Below are positions 26,024 through 35,488 of a stretch of DNA of 64,000 nucleotides, one piece after another (position 1 is the first letter of the stretch; each line of letters begins with the position of its first letter). The stretch covers positions 1-64,000 of the forward strand of contig JAEWEO010000098.1 in NCBI GenBank assembly GCA_023389295.1, written 5' to 3'. Source of the stretch: Bacillota bacterium (GTDB lineage: Bacteria; Bacillota; Clostridia; Lachnospirales; Lachnospiraceae). The notes under the pieces were generated by a model. The model worked only from the letters and a program-made list of their open reading frames with translations. It was not told the origin of the DNA and ran no database searches. Both the position numbers and the translations under genes were made by a program.

Positions 26024-26059
26024 AAAACCGGTCTGGATAAGCAATACCATACCGGTTTT
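26024..26059. repeat. Inverted repeat between the CmpB-type gene and ftsH
   Basis: AAAACCGGT and ACCGGTTTT form a perfect 9-bp stem around an 18-base loop, with four T on either side. It may be a weak terminator or an operator. The rest of 25966-26369 contains the ftsH terminator and no gene that I can support. Confidence 0.4.
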
Positions 26060-26174
26060 CTGCTATTCTAACCCTTCTATATTAAGTATACTCATTCAAA
26101 AAGAGAATAAATCGTAGTTTTCTCATTTCTAAAAACTACATTTCTATACTAGTTGTTCCATATTTTTGCACGTA

Positions 26175-26204
26175 AAAAAGGGCAGTTATGGGACTGCCCT
26201 TTTT
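26175..26204 (-). terminator. Rho-independent terminator of the tilS-hpt-ftsH unit
   Basis: A perfect 12-bp stem (AAAAAGGGCAGT with ACTGCCCTTTTT) has a 6-base loop and six T on the minus strand, 165 bp after the ftsH stop. Confidence 0.8.
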
Positions 26205-26369
26205 CGGAGAAGGTATTTTTGTTACTTATGGGGGTGTAGCAAAAACTATATAATGTATTGGGGTTTACTTCTATAGTATAGCATGTGCCCCAAAATAAGT
26301 GTGCACAAACTTTACAAATTTTCATGTCGTAATCCGTCACATTGCACAATTCGTTAACATTATATGGTA

Positions 26370-28196
26370 TTAAGCTTCTTTTACTTCAAACAAATCCTCA
26401 AATTCTTCTCTGCTAATTCGTTCTTTCTCCATAAGAAGATTTGCACAAGACTCCAGCACATGGCGATACTCAGTTAGTATTCTCTTTGCCTCTGCATAGC
26501 TATCATCAATAATGGAACGCACTTCATCATCGATACGATTTGCAACACTCTCACTATAGCTTCTAGTATGTGCTAAATCTCTACCAATAAATACTTCATC
26601 ATCATCATTATCATAGTTTACCATTCCGATAGCATCTGAGAATCCATAACGGGTTACCATTGCTCTTGCTGTCTTCGTAGCCACTTTGATATCTTGAGAT
26701 GCTCCGGTTGTAATATCATCAAAGACTAACTCTTCAGCAGCTCTGCCCGCAAGATCAACAATGATTTCCTGCTTCATTCTACCTTTGGTATGGAACATTT
26801 CATCTTTTTCGGGAAGCGGCATTGTAAAACCTGCAGCACCATTACCGGTAGGGATAATGGATATTGTATATACGGGACCTACATCAGGTAATACATGGAA
26901 TAAAATTGCATGACCGGCTTCATGATATGCGGTAATTCTTTTTTCTTTGTCAGTAATAACCTTACTCTTTTTCTCTGTACCAATTCCAACCTTAATAAAG
27001 GATTTCTTCACATCTTCACTATTAATAAAACTGCGGTTATCCCTAGCTGCCCCGATTGCAGCTTCATTTAAAAGGTTTTCTAGATCCGCGCCAGTAAAGC
27101 CCGCTGTTGTTTGTGCTATTTCCTTTAAATCTACATCATCACCTAAGGGTTTTCCTTTTGCATGGACTTGAAGAATTTCTTCTCTTCCCTTAACATCTGG
27201 ACGTCCAACGGTTACCTTGCGGTCAAATCGACCGGGACGAAGAATTGCAGGGTCTAGGATATCGACGCGATTGGTTGCTGCCATAACAATAATTCCTTCA
27301 TTGACACCAAAGCCATCCATCTCCACGAGTAACTGGTTTAAGGTCTGTTCTCTTTCGTCATGTCCACCACCCATACCGGTTCCTCTACGTCTTGCTACTG
27401 CATCAATCTCATCGATAAAAACAATACAAGGTGCATTTTTCTTAGCTTCTTCAAATAAATCTCTTACACGGGAAGCTCCTACACCTACAAACATTTCCAC
27501 AAAGTCAGAACCGGAGATGGAGAAAAAGGGAACTCCTGCTTCTCCAGCGACCGCTTTCCCAAGTAAGGTCTTACCGGTACCGGGAGGTCCTACAAGAAGA
27601 ACGCCCTTCGGAATTCTAGCCCCCACCTGTATATATTTTTTCGGTGATTTTAAGAAGTCAACGATTTCCTTTAATTCATCCTTTTCTTCATCAAGGCCAG
27701 CAACATTCTTAAAGGTGATCTTCTTATTCTCCTCCGTTGACATCTTCGCACGGCTCTTACCAAAATTCATCACCTTGTTATTGCCACCTCCCACAGAGGC
27801 TTGATTAGACAGAAAGGAGAAAAGCACGATAATCACGATAAATACTAAAATATAAGGTAAAATTGAAGATAAGAAAAAATTCTCCTTAGGAACATCATTG
27901 GTAAAATAATCGACCTTTGCTTCCTGTGCGATCTTTTCTATCTCTTTTACGTCTGTGACAGAAAAAGATTTGTTTTCATCATTTTTAAGAGTAACTGTAA
28001 CATTACCTGTCGGCACCTCTTTATTTTGATCAATTTCTATGGCTTTTACATTATTGTCATTTATGTCATTCACAAACTGGTTATAAGAATATTCATCCAT
28101 ATCGTTGAATTCGATTTTCTGGGACAAGAATACTGTAGCAAACACAATTAGCAGAATGATGATATAGAAACCATATCCTTTCATCTGTTTTCTCAC
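26370..28196 (-). CDS. ftsH: ATP-dependent zinc metalloprotease FtsH
   Basis: The 608-residue membrane protease degrades membrane and regulatory proteins. It shows two N-terminal membrane segments (about 7-26 and 108-128) around a small outer domain. The AAA module has Walker [12 protein letters not shown] near 202, Walker [11 protein letters not shown], the second region of homology [20 protein letters not shown], and the pore motif FVG. The zinc site HEAGH is near 424, with a distal Asp in the [11 protein letters not shown] area. The start is GTG, with AAAGGAGG at eight bases. It closes the conserved tilS-hpt-ftsH order known from Bacillus. Confidence 0.97.
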   Translation of the reverse strand: MRKQMKGYGFYIIILLIVFATVFLSQKIEFNDMDEYSYNQFVNDINDNNVKAIEIDQNKEVPTGNVTVTLKNDENKSFSVTDVKEIEKIAQEAKVDYFTNDVPKENFFLSSILPYILVFIVIIVLFSFLSNQASVGGGNNKVMNFGKSRAKMSTEENKKITFKNVAGLDEEKDELKEIVDFLKSPKKYIQVGARIPKGVLLVGPPGTGKTLLGKAVAGEAGVPFFSISGSDFVEMFVGVGASRVRDLFEEAKKNAPCIVFIDEIDAVARRRGTGMGGGHDEREQTLNQLLVEMDGFGVNEGIIVMAATNRVDILDPAILRPGRFDRKVTVGRPDVKGREEILQVHAKGKPLGDDVDLKEIAQTTAGFTGADLENLLNEAAIGAARDNRSFINSEDVKKSFIKVGIGTEKKSKVITDKEKRITAYHEAGHAILFHVLPDVGPVYTISIIPTGNGAAGFTMPLPEKDEMFHTKGRMKQEIIVDLAGRAAEELVFDDITTGASQDIKVATKTARAMVTRYGFSDAIGMVNYDNDDDEVFIGRDLAHTRSYSESVANRIDDEVRSIIDDSYAEAKRILTEYRHVLESCANLLMEKERISREEFEDLFEVKEA

Positions 28197-28350
28197 TGAA
28201 CAACCTCCTTTAAATCATTATATTATTAATCTTTTGTAAACAACCAATTTCAAACTGCCCGCATATTTCCTCCTGCATGCAGAAATCATGTTGTTAAGAA
28301 TTAAGCCCGAAACAGTAAGGCTGATTTTTCCAGCCTGTATCTTGCAATAA

Positions 28351-28872
28351 TTACTGCTCTACTACTCCGACGTAAGGAAGATTTCTATAATACTGATCGT
28401 AATCAAGACCGTAACCTACCACAAATTCATCCGGTATCTCAAATCCGACATACTTAACATCCACATCGGTTGTTCTACGATCCGGTTTATCAAGTAAGGT
28501 ACAGATGGATAAGCTCTTAGGGGATCTGGTTGCCAGTAAATCTCGTAAATAATTTAAGGTATTACCTGAATCAATAATGTCCTCAACAATAAGAACATCT
28601 TTACCTTGAATTGATTCATCTAAATCCTTTAATATCCTTACTCTACCGGAACTTACTGTCTCACTACCATAGCTAGATACTGACATAAAATCCAAGGTTA
28701 CCGGAATGGTAATTCTCTTTGCTAAATCACAGCTAAAAAACACACTACCTTTTAATATACAAATAAGATGAATGCTTTTTCCTTCATAATCTTTACTAAT
28801 CTGCTCAGCAAGCTCTCGAATTCTCTCATTTACCTGTTCTTCTGATATCATGACTCTTACATTACCTGTCAT
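28351..28872 (-). CDS. hpt: Hypoxanthine(-guanine) phosphoribosyltransferase
   Basis: The 173-residue enzyme salvages hypoxanthine/guanine with PRPP. The PRPP loop is VLIVEDIIDSGNTL near residue 95, with KGSVFF near 48 and the purine-binding KYVGFEIPDEFVVGYGLDYD near the C-terminus. ATG 28872 has GGAGG at nine bases and overlaps the tilS stop by 11 bases, so the two genes are coupled. Standard length. Confidence 0.95.
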   Translation of the reverse strand: MTGNVRVMISEEQVNERIRELAEQISKDYEGKSIHLICILKGSVFFSCDLAKRITIPVTLDFMSVSSYGSETVSSGRVRILKDLDESIQGKDVLIVEDIIDSGNTLNYLRDLLATRSPKSLSICTLLDKPDRRTTDVDVKYVGFEIPDEFVVGYGLDYDQYYRNLPYVGVVEQ

Positions 28873-30310
28873 CTTTGCTTTCCTCCAAATCAATCATTTT
28901 CATCAATAGTATCTTTGTTGTTGTTTCATCCACTTTATATTTTTCACTCATGCGATCCGAAGTGCCCGGAATCCACATAACATGATTACCATCCGCAATA
29001 AGAACTTGACTGTCTCTTTGTTCTTTTGGTATCTTCTGGTCAATAAAGAAATCTTTTATCTTTTTACGACCACCCGAACCATTGATTTGAATATAGTCTC
29101 CTTCTTTTCTGGTTCTTATTTCAACAGCATTTTCTATTTTATCATAATCAAACCACTTCATACAACTGTTTTTAGGGATTGTATTCTTTTTTTCATATTG
29201 TAATAGCTGCGTCTGCAAAACTTTGTTAAGTTGTGGTACATAAAGCTCTCCCGGAATCCCAATTATTTTGGCTTCTATTTTAGTATCGCCTGAATTTATG
29301 GTTCTTACCTCATTCTTTTTATAAATCTTTATTTCTTCATAATCCCGTTTTGCAATCATATGATAGGGCAAATGAACATATTTGCCAACTTGTTTGTCAT
29401 AGAGAGATCGTATGGCATCGATGTGCTTTGACTCAAGGTCCTTTTGTCTTCCTGCAATCTCTTCCAAAACCTTTCTAATAATACCTTTTTGGAGGGCCAT
29501 GGCTTCCTTCGACAACTCTTTTACCTTAATTGTAAACTCAGATCCCTTTTTCGTTACCAGTTCCCGATAGCGGGAATTTATATTCTCCTCCATGTACTCC
29601 AAGGCTTCTTTTAATTTCAAAGAACTTTCATGTATATTATTAACTGCACCGGTATTAATCTCTTTTGTTGCATAACGTAGTATCCGGTTACGGATTTTAT
29701 TTCTTGTATAATCCTCCGTCAGATTCGTTGAATCAATCTGATAGGAAATACCTTCCCTATGAAGATATTCTTCTATCTCATCACGCTCCATGCAAAGTAG
29801 TGGTCGTATTAAGATAATATTTCCAAAATCAGTACAAATTACTCGGTTTGGTTCCATACCGGTCAATCCTTTAATGCCACTTCCGCGAAATAGATGGAAC
29901 AGAATCGTCTCTGCATTATCATTCTTATTATGCGCTACTGCTATTTTATTACACTTTTGTTGCCTGCACACCTCTAAAAAAGACTGATACCTGATATTTC
30001 TTCCTGCCTCCTCCTCGGTAAGATTGCAACGTTCTGCAAATTCTTTTACATTATAGGTAAAGTGGAAAAATGGTATACCCAAGCTTTTACAAAGCTCGGA
30101 TACATATAATTGATCACGATTCGCTTCCTCTCCACGAATTCCATGATTAATGTGAACCGCAATTAATTCCATGGAATAGACAGGGATCAGTTTATGAAGC
30201 ACATACAAAAGGCAGACAGAATCCGCGCCTCCAGAGACACCGACGACAATTCTATCTCCCCTTTCTATCATATGAAATTGTTTTGTATATTCCATTACTT
30301 TTTTAAACAT
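28862..30310 (-). CDS. tilS: tRNA(Ile)-lysidine synthase
   Basis: The 482-residue enzyme converts C34 of tRNA-Ile2 (CAU) to lysidine so that it reads AUA. The PP-loop VVGVSGGADSVCLLY near residue 25 binds ATP. The N-terminal N-type ATPase domain continues with HINHGIRG and HNKNDNAETILF (about 135-146), and the C-terminal region (about 380-470) with RTRKEGDYIQI and KKIKDFFIDQKIP is typical. AGGAT precedes the ATG. It forms a unit with hpt, and its order relative to spoIIE is as in Bacillus. Confidence 0.95.
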   Translation of the reverse strand: MFKKVMEYTKQFHMIERGDRIVVGVSGGADSVCLLYVLHKLIPVYSMELIAVHINHGIRGEEANRDQLYVSELCKSLGIPFFHFTYNVKEFAERCNLTEEEAGRNIRYQSFLEVCRQQKCNKIAVAHNKNDNAETILFHLFRGSGIKGLTGMEPNRVICTDFGNIILIRPLLCMERDEIEEYLHREGISYQIDSTNLTEDYTRNKIRNRILRYATKEINTGAVNNIHESSLKLKEALEYMEENINSRYRELVTKKGSEFTIKVKELSKEAMALQKGIIRKVLEEIAGRQKDLESKHIDAIRSLYDKQVGKYVHLPYHMIAKRDYEEIKIYKKNEVRTINSGDTKIEAKIIGIPGELYVPQLNKVLQTQLLQYEKKNTIPKNSCMKWFDYDKIENAVEIRTRKEGDYIQINGSGGRKKIKDFFIDQKIPKEQRDSQVLIADGNHVMWIPGTSDRMSEKYKVDETTTKILLMKMIDLEESKDDR

Positions 30311-30412
30311 AGATATCCTATCTTACCTATCCAAGGTCTTTTGTTAGTCAAAATATTAATAGTATAATAACCCTTTTATTTCTGTATTTCAATGAAATTT
30401 TCTTATTTCCTT

Positions 30413-32701
30413 TTATTTTAACCACATTCCTGCAGTTATTACCGTCATATCATCTTTTGGCACATAATTACTTTGAGAAAGTGCTTTGTCTAATATACGA
30501 TTTGCAATTTCCTGCGGGTTATTGCTTTTTATTTCCATGATCATTTTTTCCATAAAGGCTTCTTTTTCCTCAACCTCAATGCAATCTAATACACCGTCCG
30601 TTACCATAATCACAATATCTCCCTCATAAAGCTTTTTAGTAACAGTATCATAATCCACATTACCAAACATTCCGATTGGCAAAGTGGTCGAACTAATGGT
30701 TTCCACCCAATGATCCCTCTTAATAAAAGCTGCTGCTGCACCTATTTTGATAAATTCACACATACCGGTGAATAAATTGATGATGCTCAAATCAATAGTA
30801 GAGAAGGTCTGCTTATCGGATTTTAATACTAAACTTGAATTTATCAGTCGAATGGCCGTCTCCGCCTTAAAACCGGCTTCGATCATCTGCTCCAGTAAGG
30901 ACATGACCGCTTCACTTTCTTCACTAGCTTCTTTGCCCGTTCCCATGCCATCGGATAGCGCAACCATAAACTCGCCTGACTCCAGCTTAAGAATGGAGAA
31001 ATTATCTCCGGACACATTTTCTTTCATCGCTCGTGAAATCCCGGTTAGTATTTTAAATTTAGTATCTGTGACAAAATTAAAACTATCATACTCCTTTGCA
31101 ATAACAGTCTTGGAGGCCTCGCTAACTTTCATTTTTACACCAAGTGCATCGCTTATAGCTGCTGCGGCTTCTCTTGCCGTAACACATCTTCCATTAGGAC
31201 AGGCTGCATTTAAGAAAATTTCTTTTCTCTTATCCGAACGCTCAAAGATAGTAATATCCTTTACTAAGATATGCTCAGCACGCAATCTGCGAACAACCTT
31301 CTCCTCCTCCGTATGAAAACCCTGTGCAGTCTCATAGATGTCCCCGGTGATGTCACAAATAACAGTGGACACCTCCTTCAATTGCTCAGCAATGACTTCT
31401 CTGCTCTCAGAGATTCTGCTATACCATATTTGATTTAATTTCGCTATTTCAAAGCCACGATTTGTTTCAGCAATAAAATCATCCGCACAGATACAATCCG
31501 ATAAAAAACCCGCCGGTATATCTTCTATTCCCAGAACACCTTTTTTCTCCGCTATCTCAAACATAGTACAGGCAGCATCATAGGTATTCTCAAAATTATT
31601 CTCCCAGCAGGAATTGCAGTTGCTGCAGTTTTTGCAAAGTTTCTCAGAGATATCCTCAAAGATACGATTCAGCTCTTGTTGTTTTAATTTTGTCTGTTTT
31701 TCCGTTATGGTATCCAAGGTCTTGGATAGTTTAAGAAAAGAATCAGAAAACACCTTCATTCTAGCTTTTGCAATCTTTCTTAAATTCTGAGTTGCAAGTT
31801 GTTCTTCTCTACCGGTTCCACCGGCTGCATCAACGCGATAAATAAGACTTGATGGAAGAAGTAAGAATACTATGACCGCAGATGCCAAGGCACCTATTTC
31901 ATTGATGGATAACTCCATATCCCTATTTACATAACCCATAAATGCAGCTGTTATTAAGTATATGATGGCAGTTGGTATTCTACCCATTTCTCTAAAAACA
32001 GCAGGAATAATGCCCATAATGGTATACATACTTACCTCTGCTAAAGGCGCTCCTCTCATACATAGCGCAAAGCCACAGACACTTCCTGTAATAGCACCTT
32101 GTCCAACACCATATTTATAGGTAAAAAATAATATAATTAAAAACACCATAGTTTCTATTGGTTCCACATAGCCGTTATTGATCTCCGGCAATGCATAAAT
32201 AACAACTGCAACCATGGCTGCAATGCTTACCATTTGCTCATTTGTCATTTTAAAGCCTTTGGTCACCTTTAGAAGATAATCAATTCCGTTTTTAAACATA
32301 CCGCCTGATACGATTACTATGATACCTTCTAATACAACGAGAGTCACCCTCTCTGAAAAATTACTTCCTGACGCAATCTCCATAAACGAAAATATACATA
32401 GCGAAACTGCAGGTATCAAATATAGGATAGGTTTGGGAATATTCCGGTTTTTCAGTACTGGTGATTTCATCAATATTAATGCTGTCAACATCGATAACGT
32501 ATATTTAATTATCTGCGTAGGTGCCATAACTGAGGCTATTCCAAGAAAAGTAACCAGAAATGTGATTCCTATTCCTGCATTACTCAGATATGCTGCAGTA
32601 AAAAATCCAATGGCCAAAGGATTCATATTATAAAATTCAGCCCTGGATATCACAAAACCAATCAATTGAATCAATATTATTCTTTTATTAAATCCCTTCA
32701 T
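30413..32701 (-). CDS. spoIIE: Stage II sporulation protein E (PP2C phosphatase)
   Basis: The 762-residue protein has about ten N-terminal membrane segments (to about 285), a central regulatory region with a Cys cluster (CKNCSNCNSCWENNF near 355) and a C-terminal PPM/PP2C phosphatase domain from about 550. The domain shows LSDGMGTGKEASEES and IVMVTDGVLD carrying the metal-binding Asp residues. SpoIIE dephosphorylates SpoIIAA to activate sigma-F and takes part in asymmetric division. AGGAGG lies 13 bases before ATG 32701, a little far. A promoter with a long spacer is visible upstream. Confidence 0.95.
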   Translation of the reverse strand: MKGFNKRIILIQLIGFVISRAEFYNMNPLAIGFFTAAYLSNAGIGITFLVTFLGIASVMAPTQIIKYTLSMLTALILMKSPVLKNRNIPKPILYLIPAVSLCIFSFMEIASGSNFSERVTLVVLEGIIVIVSGGMFKNGIDYLLKVTKGFKMTNEQMVSIAAMVAVVIYALPEINNGYVEPIETMVFLIILFFTYKYGVGQGAITGSVCGFALCMRGAPLAEVSMYTIMGIIPAVFREMGRIPTAIIYLITAAFMGYVNRDMELSINEIGALASAVIVFLLLPSSLIYRVDAAGGTGREEQLATQNLRKIAKARMKVFSDSFLKLSKTLDTITEKQTKLKQQELNRIFEDISEKLCKNCSNCNSCWENNFENTYDAACTMFEIAEKKGVLGIEDIPAGFLSDCICADDFIAETNRGFEIAKLNQIWYSRISESREVIAEQLKEVSTVICDITGDIYETAQGFHTEEEKVVRRLRAEHILVKDITIFERSDKRKEIFLNAACPNGRCVTAREAAAAISDALGVKMKVSEASKTVIAKEYDSFNFVTDTKFKILTGISRAMKENVSGDNFSILKLESGEFMVALSDGMGTGKEASEESEAVMSLLEQMIEAGFKAETAIRLINSSLVLKSDKQTFSTIDLSIINLFTGMCEFIKIGAAAAFIKRDHWVETISSTTLPIGMFGNVDYDTVTKKLYEGDIVIMVTDGVLDCIEVEEKEAFMEKMIMEIKSNNPQEIANRILDKALSQSNYVPKDDMTVITAGMWLK

Positions 32702-32754
32702 ACTAACATTCGCTCCTCCTGCTTTACCTTGTTGGTTCTATAGCTGTGGTTGTA

Positions 32755-32787
32755 ATTATAGGCAGAGCAATATAAAATCTTTGTCAT
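32755..32787 (-). promoter_or_regulatory. spoIIE promoter with 21-bp spacer and Spo0A-box-like sites
   Basis: On the minus strand ATGACA and TATAAT are separated by 21 bp, and the -10 lies 54 bp before the spoIIE start. TGACAAA, one mismatch from the 0A box TGNCGAA, overlaps the -35. TGTCAAC (near 32813-32822) and, in the other orientation, TGTCGAT (32836-32842) lie upstream. Spo0A-activated sigma-A promoters of Bacillus spoIIE and spoIIG also have spacers of 21-22 bp. Assignment is by inspection. Confidence 0.5.
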
Positions 32788-33120
32788 AATTAATACTTGT
32801 TCTTTAAAAACTTGTTGACAAGAATTCCATAGAAATGTCGATAATCTCGAATAAAGGGAGTTAATTCGTATTAAGACCCTGAAAAGTTCTTCCCTTAAGA
32901 ATTATTTGAATTACCCCAGATCATGAAGTAATTTTAACATTATCCGTTTTTAAGAAGAATTAAAGTAACCATATCTACTTAGAGACTTAGGCTTCAGGCT
33001 TTGGAAATGTTTTTAGGGTTCATATTATAATTGAAACCATTTAACAATACCACCTTAGAAATAGAACAAAGAGTCCGCTTGCGAAGCGCTAGCTCCCCAA
33101 GCAGATTATGACACAAAAAA

Positions 33121-33147
33121 AAGGAAGTTGCATATAACAACTTCCTT
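33121..33147 (-). terminator. Terminator of the tRNA-Met gene
   Basis: A perfect 10-bp stem (AAGGAAGTTG with CAACTTCCTT) has a 7-base loop and eight T on the minus strand, directly after the tRNA. Confidence 0.85.
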
Positions 33148-33151
33148 ATCA

Positions 33152-33225
33152 TAGCGAAGGACGGATTTGAACCGCCGACACTGCGGGTATGAACCGCATG
33201 CTCTCGCCAACTGAGCTACTTCGCC
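33152..33225 (-). tRNA. tRNA-Met (CAT), elongator type
   Basis: The 74-base gene begins GGCGAAGTAGCTCAG on the minus strand. It has a D-loop, an anticodon stem TGCGG/CCGCA with loop TTCATAC (anticodon CAT), a T-loop GGTTCAAATCC and an acceptor end CTTCGCT followed by A; CCA is not encoded. The overall sequence is that of elongator tRNA-Met, not of the lysidine-modified tRNA-Ile2. It has its own promoter and terminator and lies between divIC and spoIIE, where Bacillus also carries a tRNA-Met. Confidence 0.93.
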
Positions 33226-33240
33226 AAAGTGACGAACTCT

Positions 33241-33269
33241 ATTATATCTGCTAAATGAAGGATTGTCAA
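33241..33269 (-). promoter_or_regulatory. Consensus sigma-A promoter for tRNA-Met
   Basis: On the minus strand TTGACA, a 17-bp spacer and TATAAT match consensus at all twelve positions, with the -10 ending 16 bp before the tRNA. Confidence 0.85.
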
Positions 33270-33314
33270 TCCTTTTATCAAGAATTTTTATATATTTTAT
33301 AATATGGTAAATAT

Positions 33315-33602
33315 CTACTCTTCCCGCTTAAAAATATATTCATCCGGATAAACAAGACCAAGCTTATCTCTTGCAATTTCCTCAATATAACTCTTGGTTT
33401 GAACCCTTGCTTTTAGATTATTAATCTCTGTGGTTCTCTCCTCTTCCTCATCAATCTGGGCTTGAAGACGACTAATTTTAATTTCGGCCGTATCCTTACG
33501 CTCTTCCAAACTGATTCGTTTATAAGATACAATGGCAAAAAGAATCAATACCACAAAGGCAATTACACCTACGCCTGTCCCATTTTTACTCCTTCTTCTC
33601 AT
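33315..33602 (-). CDS. divIC: Septum formation initiator, DivIC/FtsB family
   Basis: The 95-residue protein has a basic start, one membrane segment (about 12-30), a coiled coil (about 38-72) and the family end KSYIEEIARDKLGLVYPDE. It is a bitopic division protein that works with DivIB/FtsQ and FtsL. ATG 33602 is chosen since AGGAG is nine bases upstream and touches the earlier ATG at 33611. It follows yabQ, as in Bacillus. Confidence 0.9.
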   Translation of the reverse strand: MRRRSKNGTGVGVIAFVVLILFAIVSYKRISLEERKDTAEIKISRLQAQIDEEEERTTEINNLKARVQTKSYIEEIARDKLGLVYPDEYIFKREE

Positions 33603-33740
33603 CAGCCTCATCTCCTAAATTTTTTCCTAATACCTCATGTATCTTATATTAGATCCAATTCTGTTATCAACTTAACCGGGGAAGTCTGTACTGCCGGTAG
33701 GTTCACTCTCTGGACTCTTCTTGTCCTTACTCTTTTGCAG

Positions 33741-34376
33741 CTACCCTGGGATTGTCTTGGCTTTGTCCCCAGCATTGTCCTTGGCTTTGTCCTTGGCTTT
33801 GTCCTTGGCTTTATTCTTGGATTTGCCCTCTGGTTTATTCTTTGCTTTTCTTTGCTCTTTCTTTTGGCGTTCCATAGCTTTTTCTTCCAAACGCTTCCTT
33901 CTTTTTACTGCCACATTTTGTTTTTTTCTATTTACTGCTATTTTATATGATTTCATCCATTTTTTCAATTGGGTATTTAATACCTTTATCATCTTCTTTT
34001 CCTGTAATCCTACAAAATGGAATATTTTTTTCAAGTATTTAATCGCTATCCGAATAGGACTTAGCACAAATTTGATTAATTTAGTAATACTATTAACCAA
34101 GAAATTACTTAATATGTAATAATACAGCACCATACCAATAGCCATGCCCATAATAGCAAAGCCTCTGATGATGCCGTTATTTTCTTTATAAATCATAGAA
34201 AATATAAAGATACTGGCTATGATCCAGAAAATAATATCTTCAATAGCTATAAACACCGCATTATGCTTTATTAATCTACGAAAAATCCGCAGCACATCAT
34301 AAGCAAGGAGTATGAAGCCTCCCCATAAAACTGAAACTATAAAGAATTGAAGTTCCACAGTAATTGCATGATTCAT
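33741..34376 (-). CDS. yabQ: Spore cortex biosynthesis protein YabQ
   Basis: The 211-residue protein has four to five membrane segments in the first 110 residues (ITVELQFFIVSVLWGGFILLAYDVLRIFR start) typical of YabQ, needed for cortex formation and acting in the mother cell. The C-terminal 80 residues are very Lys-rich and end in repeats of KDKA encoded by a 12-bp unit (about 33750-33830), longer than usual. AGGAGG overlaps the yabP stop, so the two genes are coupled. Confidence 0.88.
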   Translation of the reverse strand: MNHAITVELQFFIVSVLWGGFILLAYDVLRIFRRLIKHNAVFIAIEDIIFWIIASIFIFSMIYKENNGIIRGFAIMGMAIGMVLYYYILSNFLVNSITKLIKFVLSPIRIAIKYLKKIFHFVGLQEKKMIKVLNTQLKKWMKSYKIAVNRKKQNVAVKRRKRLEEKAMERQKKEQRKAKNKPEGKSKNKAKDKAKDKAKDNAGDKAKTIPG

Positions 34377-34385
34377 ACAGGCCTC

Positions 34386-34673
34386 CTATTTGAAAAGCCT
34401 GCCAAATATTGTTTCTGAAGATTTATTGCCACTAGCGGCATCAGAATACGTAAGGCTGTCAATTCTACCATCAATATCAACTTCACCCTTTTCAAGTGTT
34501 AATCGGTTTACATGAAGTTCACTTCCGCGTATCATAAGAATTCCTTGTTCTGTTTGGAGTAAAACTTCACCGGCATCAAAGGACAGCACATCATTTACAC
34601 CTGTTATTAAGGCAGTTTTTCTCGCGTTAATATTTAATTTGTGACCCTTAAGAATCTGTTGTTTTTCATCCAT
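34386..34673 (-). CDS. yabP: Sporulation protein YabP
   Basis: The 95-residue protein is rich in short beta strands (LNINARKTALITGVNDVLSF, ILMIRGSELHVNRLTLEKGE), the YabP/YqfC fold. YabP is required for spore cortex formation in Bacillus and is under sigma-E control there. GAGGAGG precedes the ATG. The stop TAG is immediately followed by the yabQ ribosome binding site. Confidence 0.92.
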   Translation of the reverse strand: MDEKQQILKGHKLNINARKTALITGVNDVLSFDAGEVLLQTEQGILMIRGSELHVNRLTLEKGEVDIDGRIDSLTYSDAASGNKSSETIFGRLFK

Positions 34674-34815
34674 AGAAAAAGCCTCCTCATATAATAACTT
34701 AGTACATCCTTAAAATAGACCAAGATATACCTTGTTAAGTATATGAGAAGACCTTGAACTTCATGACGATGCAAAAGTAATTAATCAAAAGACTTAAGAC
34801 AATCCTTCATAACCA

Positions 34816-35055
34816 CTAGAGATACTTGTACAATTCCTTAGCATCATCCTTCTTTGTCGTTTCTTGAACATCCATTACCTCTACTTTGACCGCTTTCTCA
34901 CCAAAGCCGATCTCTATAACATCTCCAACCTTAACATTTGCAGAAGCCTTTGCAGGTTTGCCGTTAATTGTTACCCTGCCGGCATCACATGCTTCGTTTG
35001 CTATGGTTCTACGCTTAATTAATCTGGATACCTTTAAGAATTTATCTAATCTCAT
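34816..35055 (-). CDS. rqcP: RqcP, S4-domain ribosome quality-control factor
   Basis: The 79-residue protein is essentially one S4 RNA-binding domain (MRLDKFLKVSRLIKRRTIAN, GRVTINGKPAKASANVKVGD). RqcP stabilises the P-site tRNA on split 50S subunits while RqcH adds C-terminal Ala tails. ATG 35055 has GGGAGG close upstream; the frame running up to 35124 crosses the HU terminator and is not used. It fits functionally with MutS2 at 10.5 kb. Confidence 0.92.
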   Translation of the reverse strand: MRLDKFLKVSRLIKRRTIANEACDAGRVTINGKPAKASANVKVGDVIEIGFGEKAVKVEVMDVQETTKKDDAKELYKYL

Positions 35056-35100
35056 GCCAACCTCCCATACCAGCTTCTTATAAAGAAAGATGATAAAAAA

Positions 35101-35149
35101 GGCTGTTTTTACTCCCACACCCAAATGAGTTCAGGAATTAAAAACAGCC
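35101..35149 (-). terminator. Terminator of the HU gene
   Basis: GGCTGTTTTTA pairs with TAAAAACAGCC (11 bp) around a 27-base loop, and six T follow on the minus strand. Confidence 0.7.
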
Positions 35150-35165
35150 CTTTAGTTTCAATCTA

Positions 35166-35441
35166 CTATGCGTTGATAACGTCCTTTAAAGCCTTACCTG
35201 CTTTGAATTTCGGTGCTTTAGAAGCAGCAATCTCAATAGTTTCCTTTGTTAAAGGATTTCTGCCAGTTCTAGCAGGTCTCTCAGATACCTCAAAAGTACC
35301 GAAACCAACCAATTGAACCTTCTCACCTTTGGTTAATTCCTCTGTTACTACATCAATAAAAGCTTTTAAAGCCTTCTCTGAATCTTTTTTTGAAAAATCT
35401 GTTTTCTCTGCAATCGCTGCAACTAACTCTGCTTTGTTCAT
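35166..35441 (-). CDS. hup: HU-type nucleoid protein
   Basis: The 91-residue protein starts MNKAELVAAIAEKTDFSKKD and contains the DNA-binding arm VGFGTFEVSERPARTGRNPLT, both diagnostic of HU. It bends and compacts DNA. GAGGAGGAG gives a strong start, and a terminator follows at once, so it may be expressed strongly on its own. It is placed between mazG and rqcP, an arrangement seen in Lachnospiraceae relatives (from memory). Confidence 0.95.
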   Translation of the reverse strand: MNKAELVAAIAEKTDFSKKDSEKALKAFIDVVTEELTKGEKVQLVGFGTFEVSERPARTGRNPLTKETIEIAASKAPKFKAGKALKDVINA

Positions 35442-35488
35442 GGATTTCTCCTCCTCTAAAGTATTTTTTATATTTTGTTTTTTTTAAT

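Noticed and set aside
26149..26349. A 66-codon Cys-containing minus-strand frame after ftsH
   Set aside because: It has no ribosome binding site, and its 3' part is the perfect ftsH terminator hairpin, so it is most likely non-coding.
33152..33225. tRNA-Ile2 (CAU), given that tilS is nearby
   Set aside because: The stem and loop sequences match elongator tRNA-Met. The tilS position is explained by the conserved gene order.
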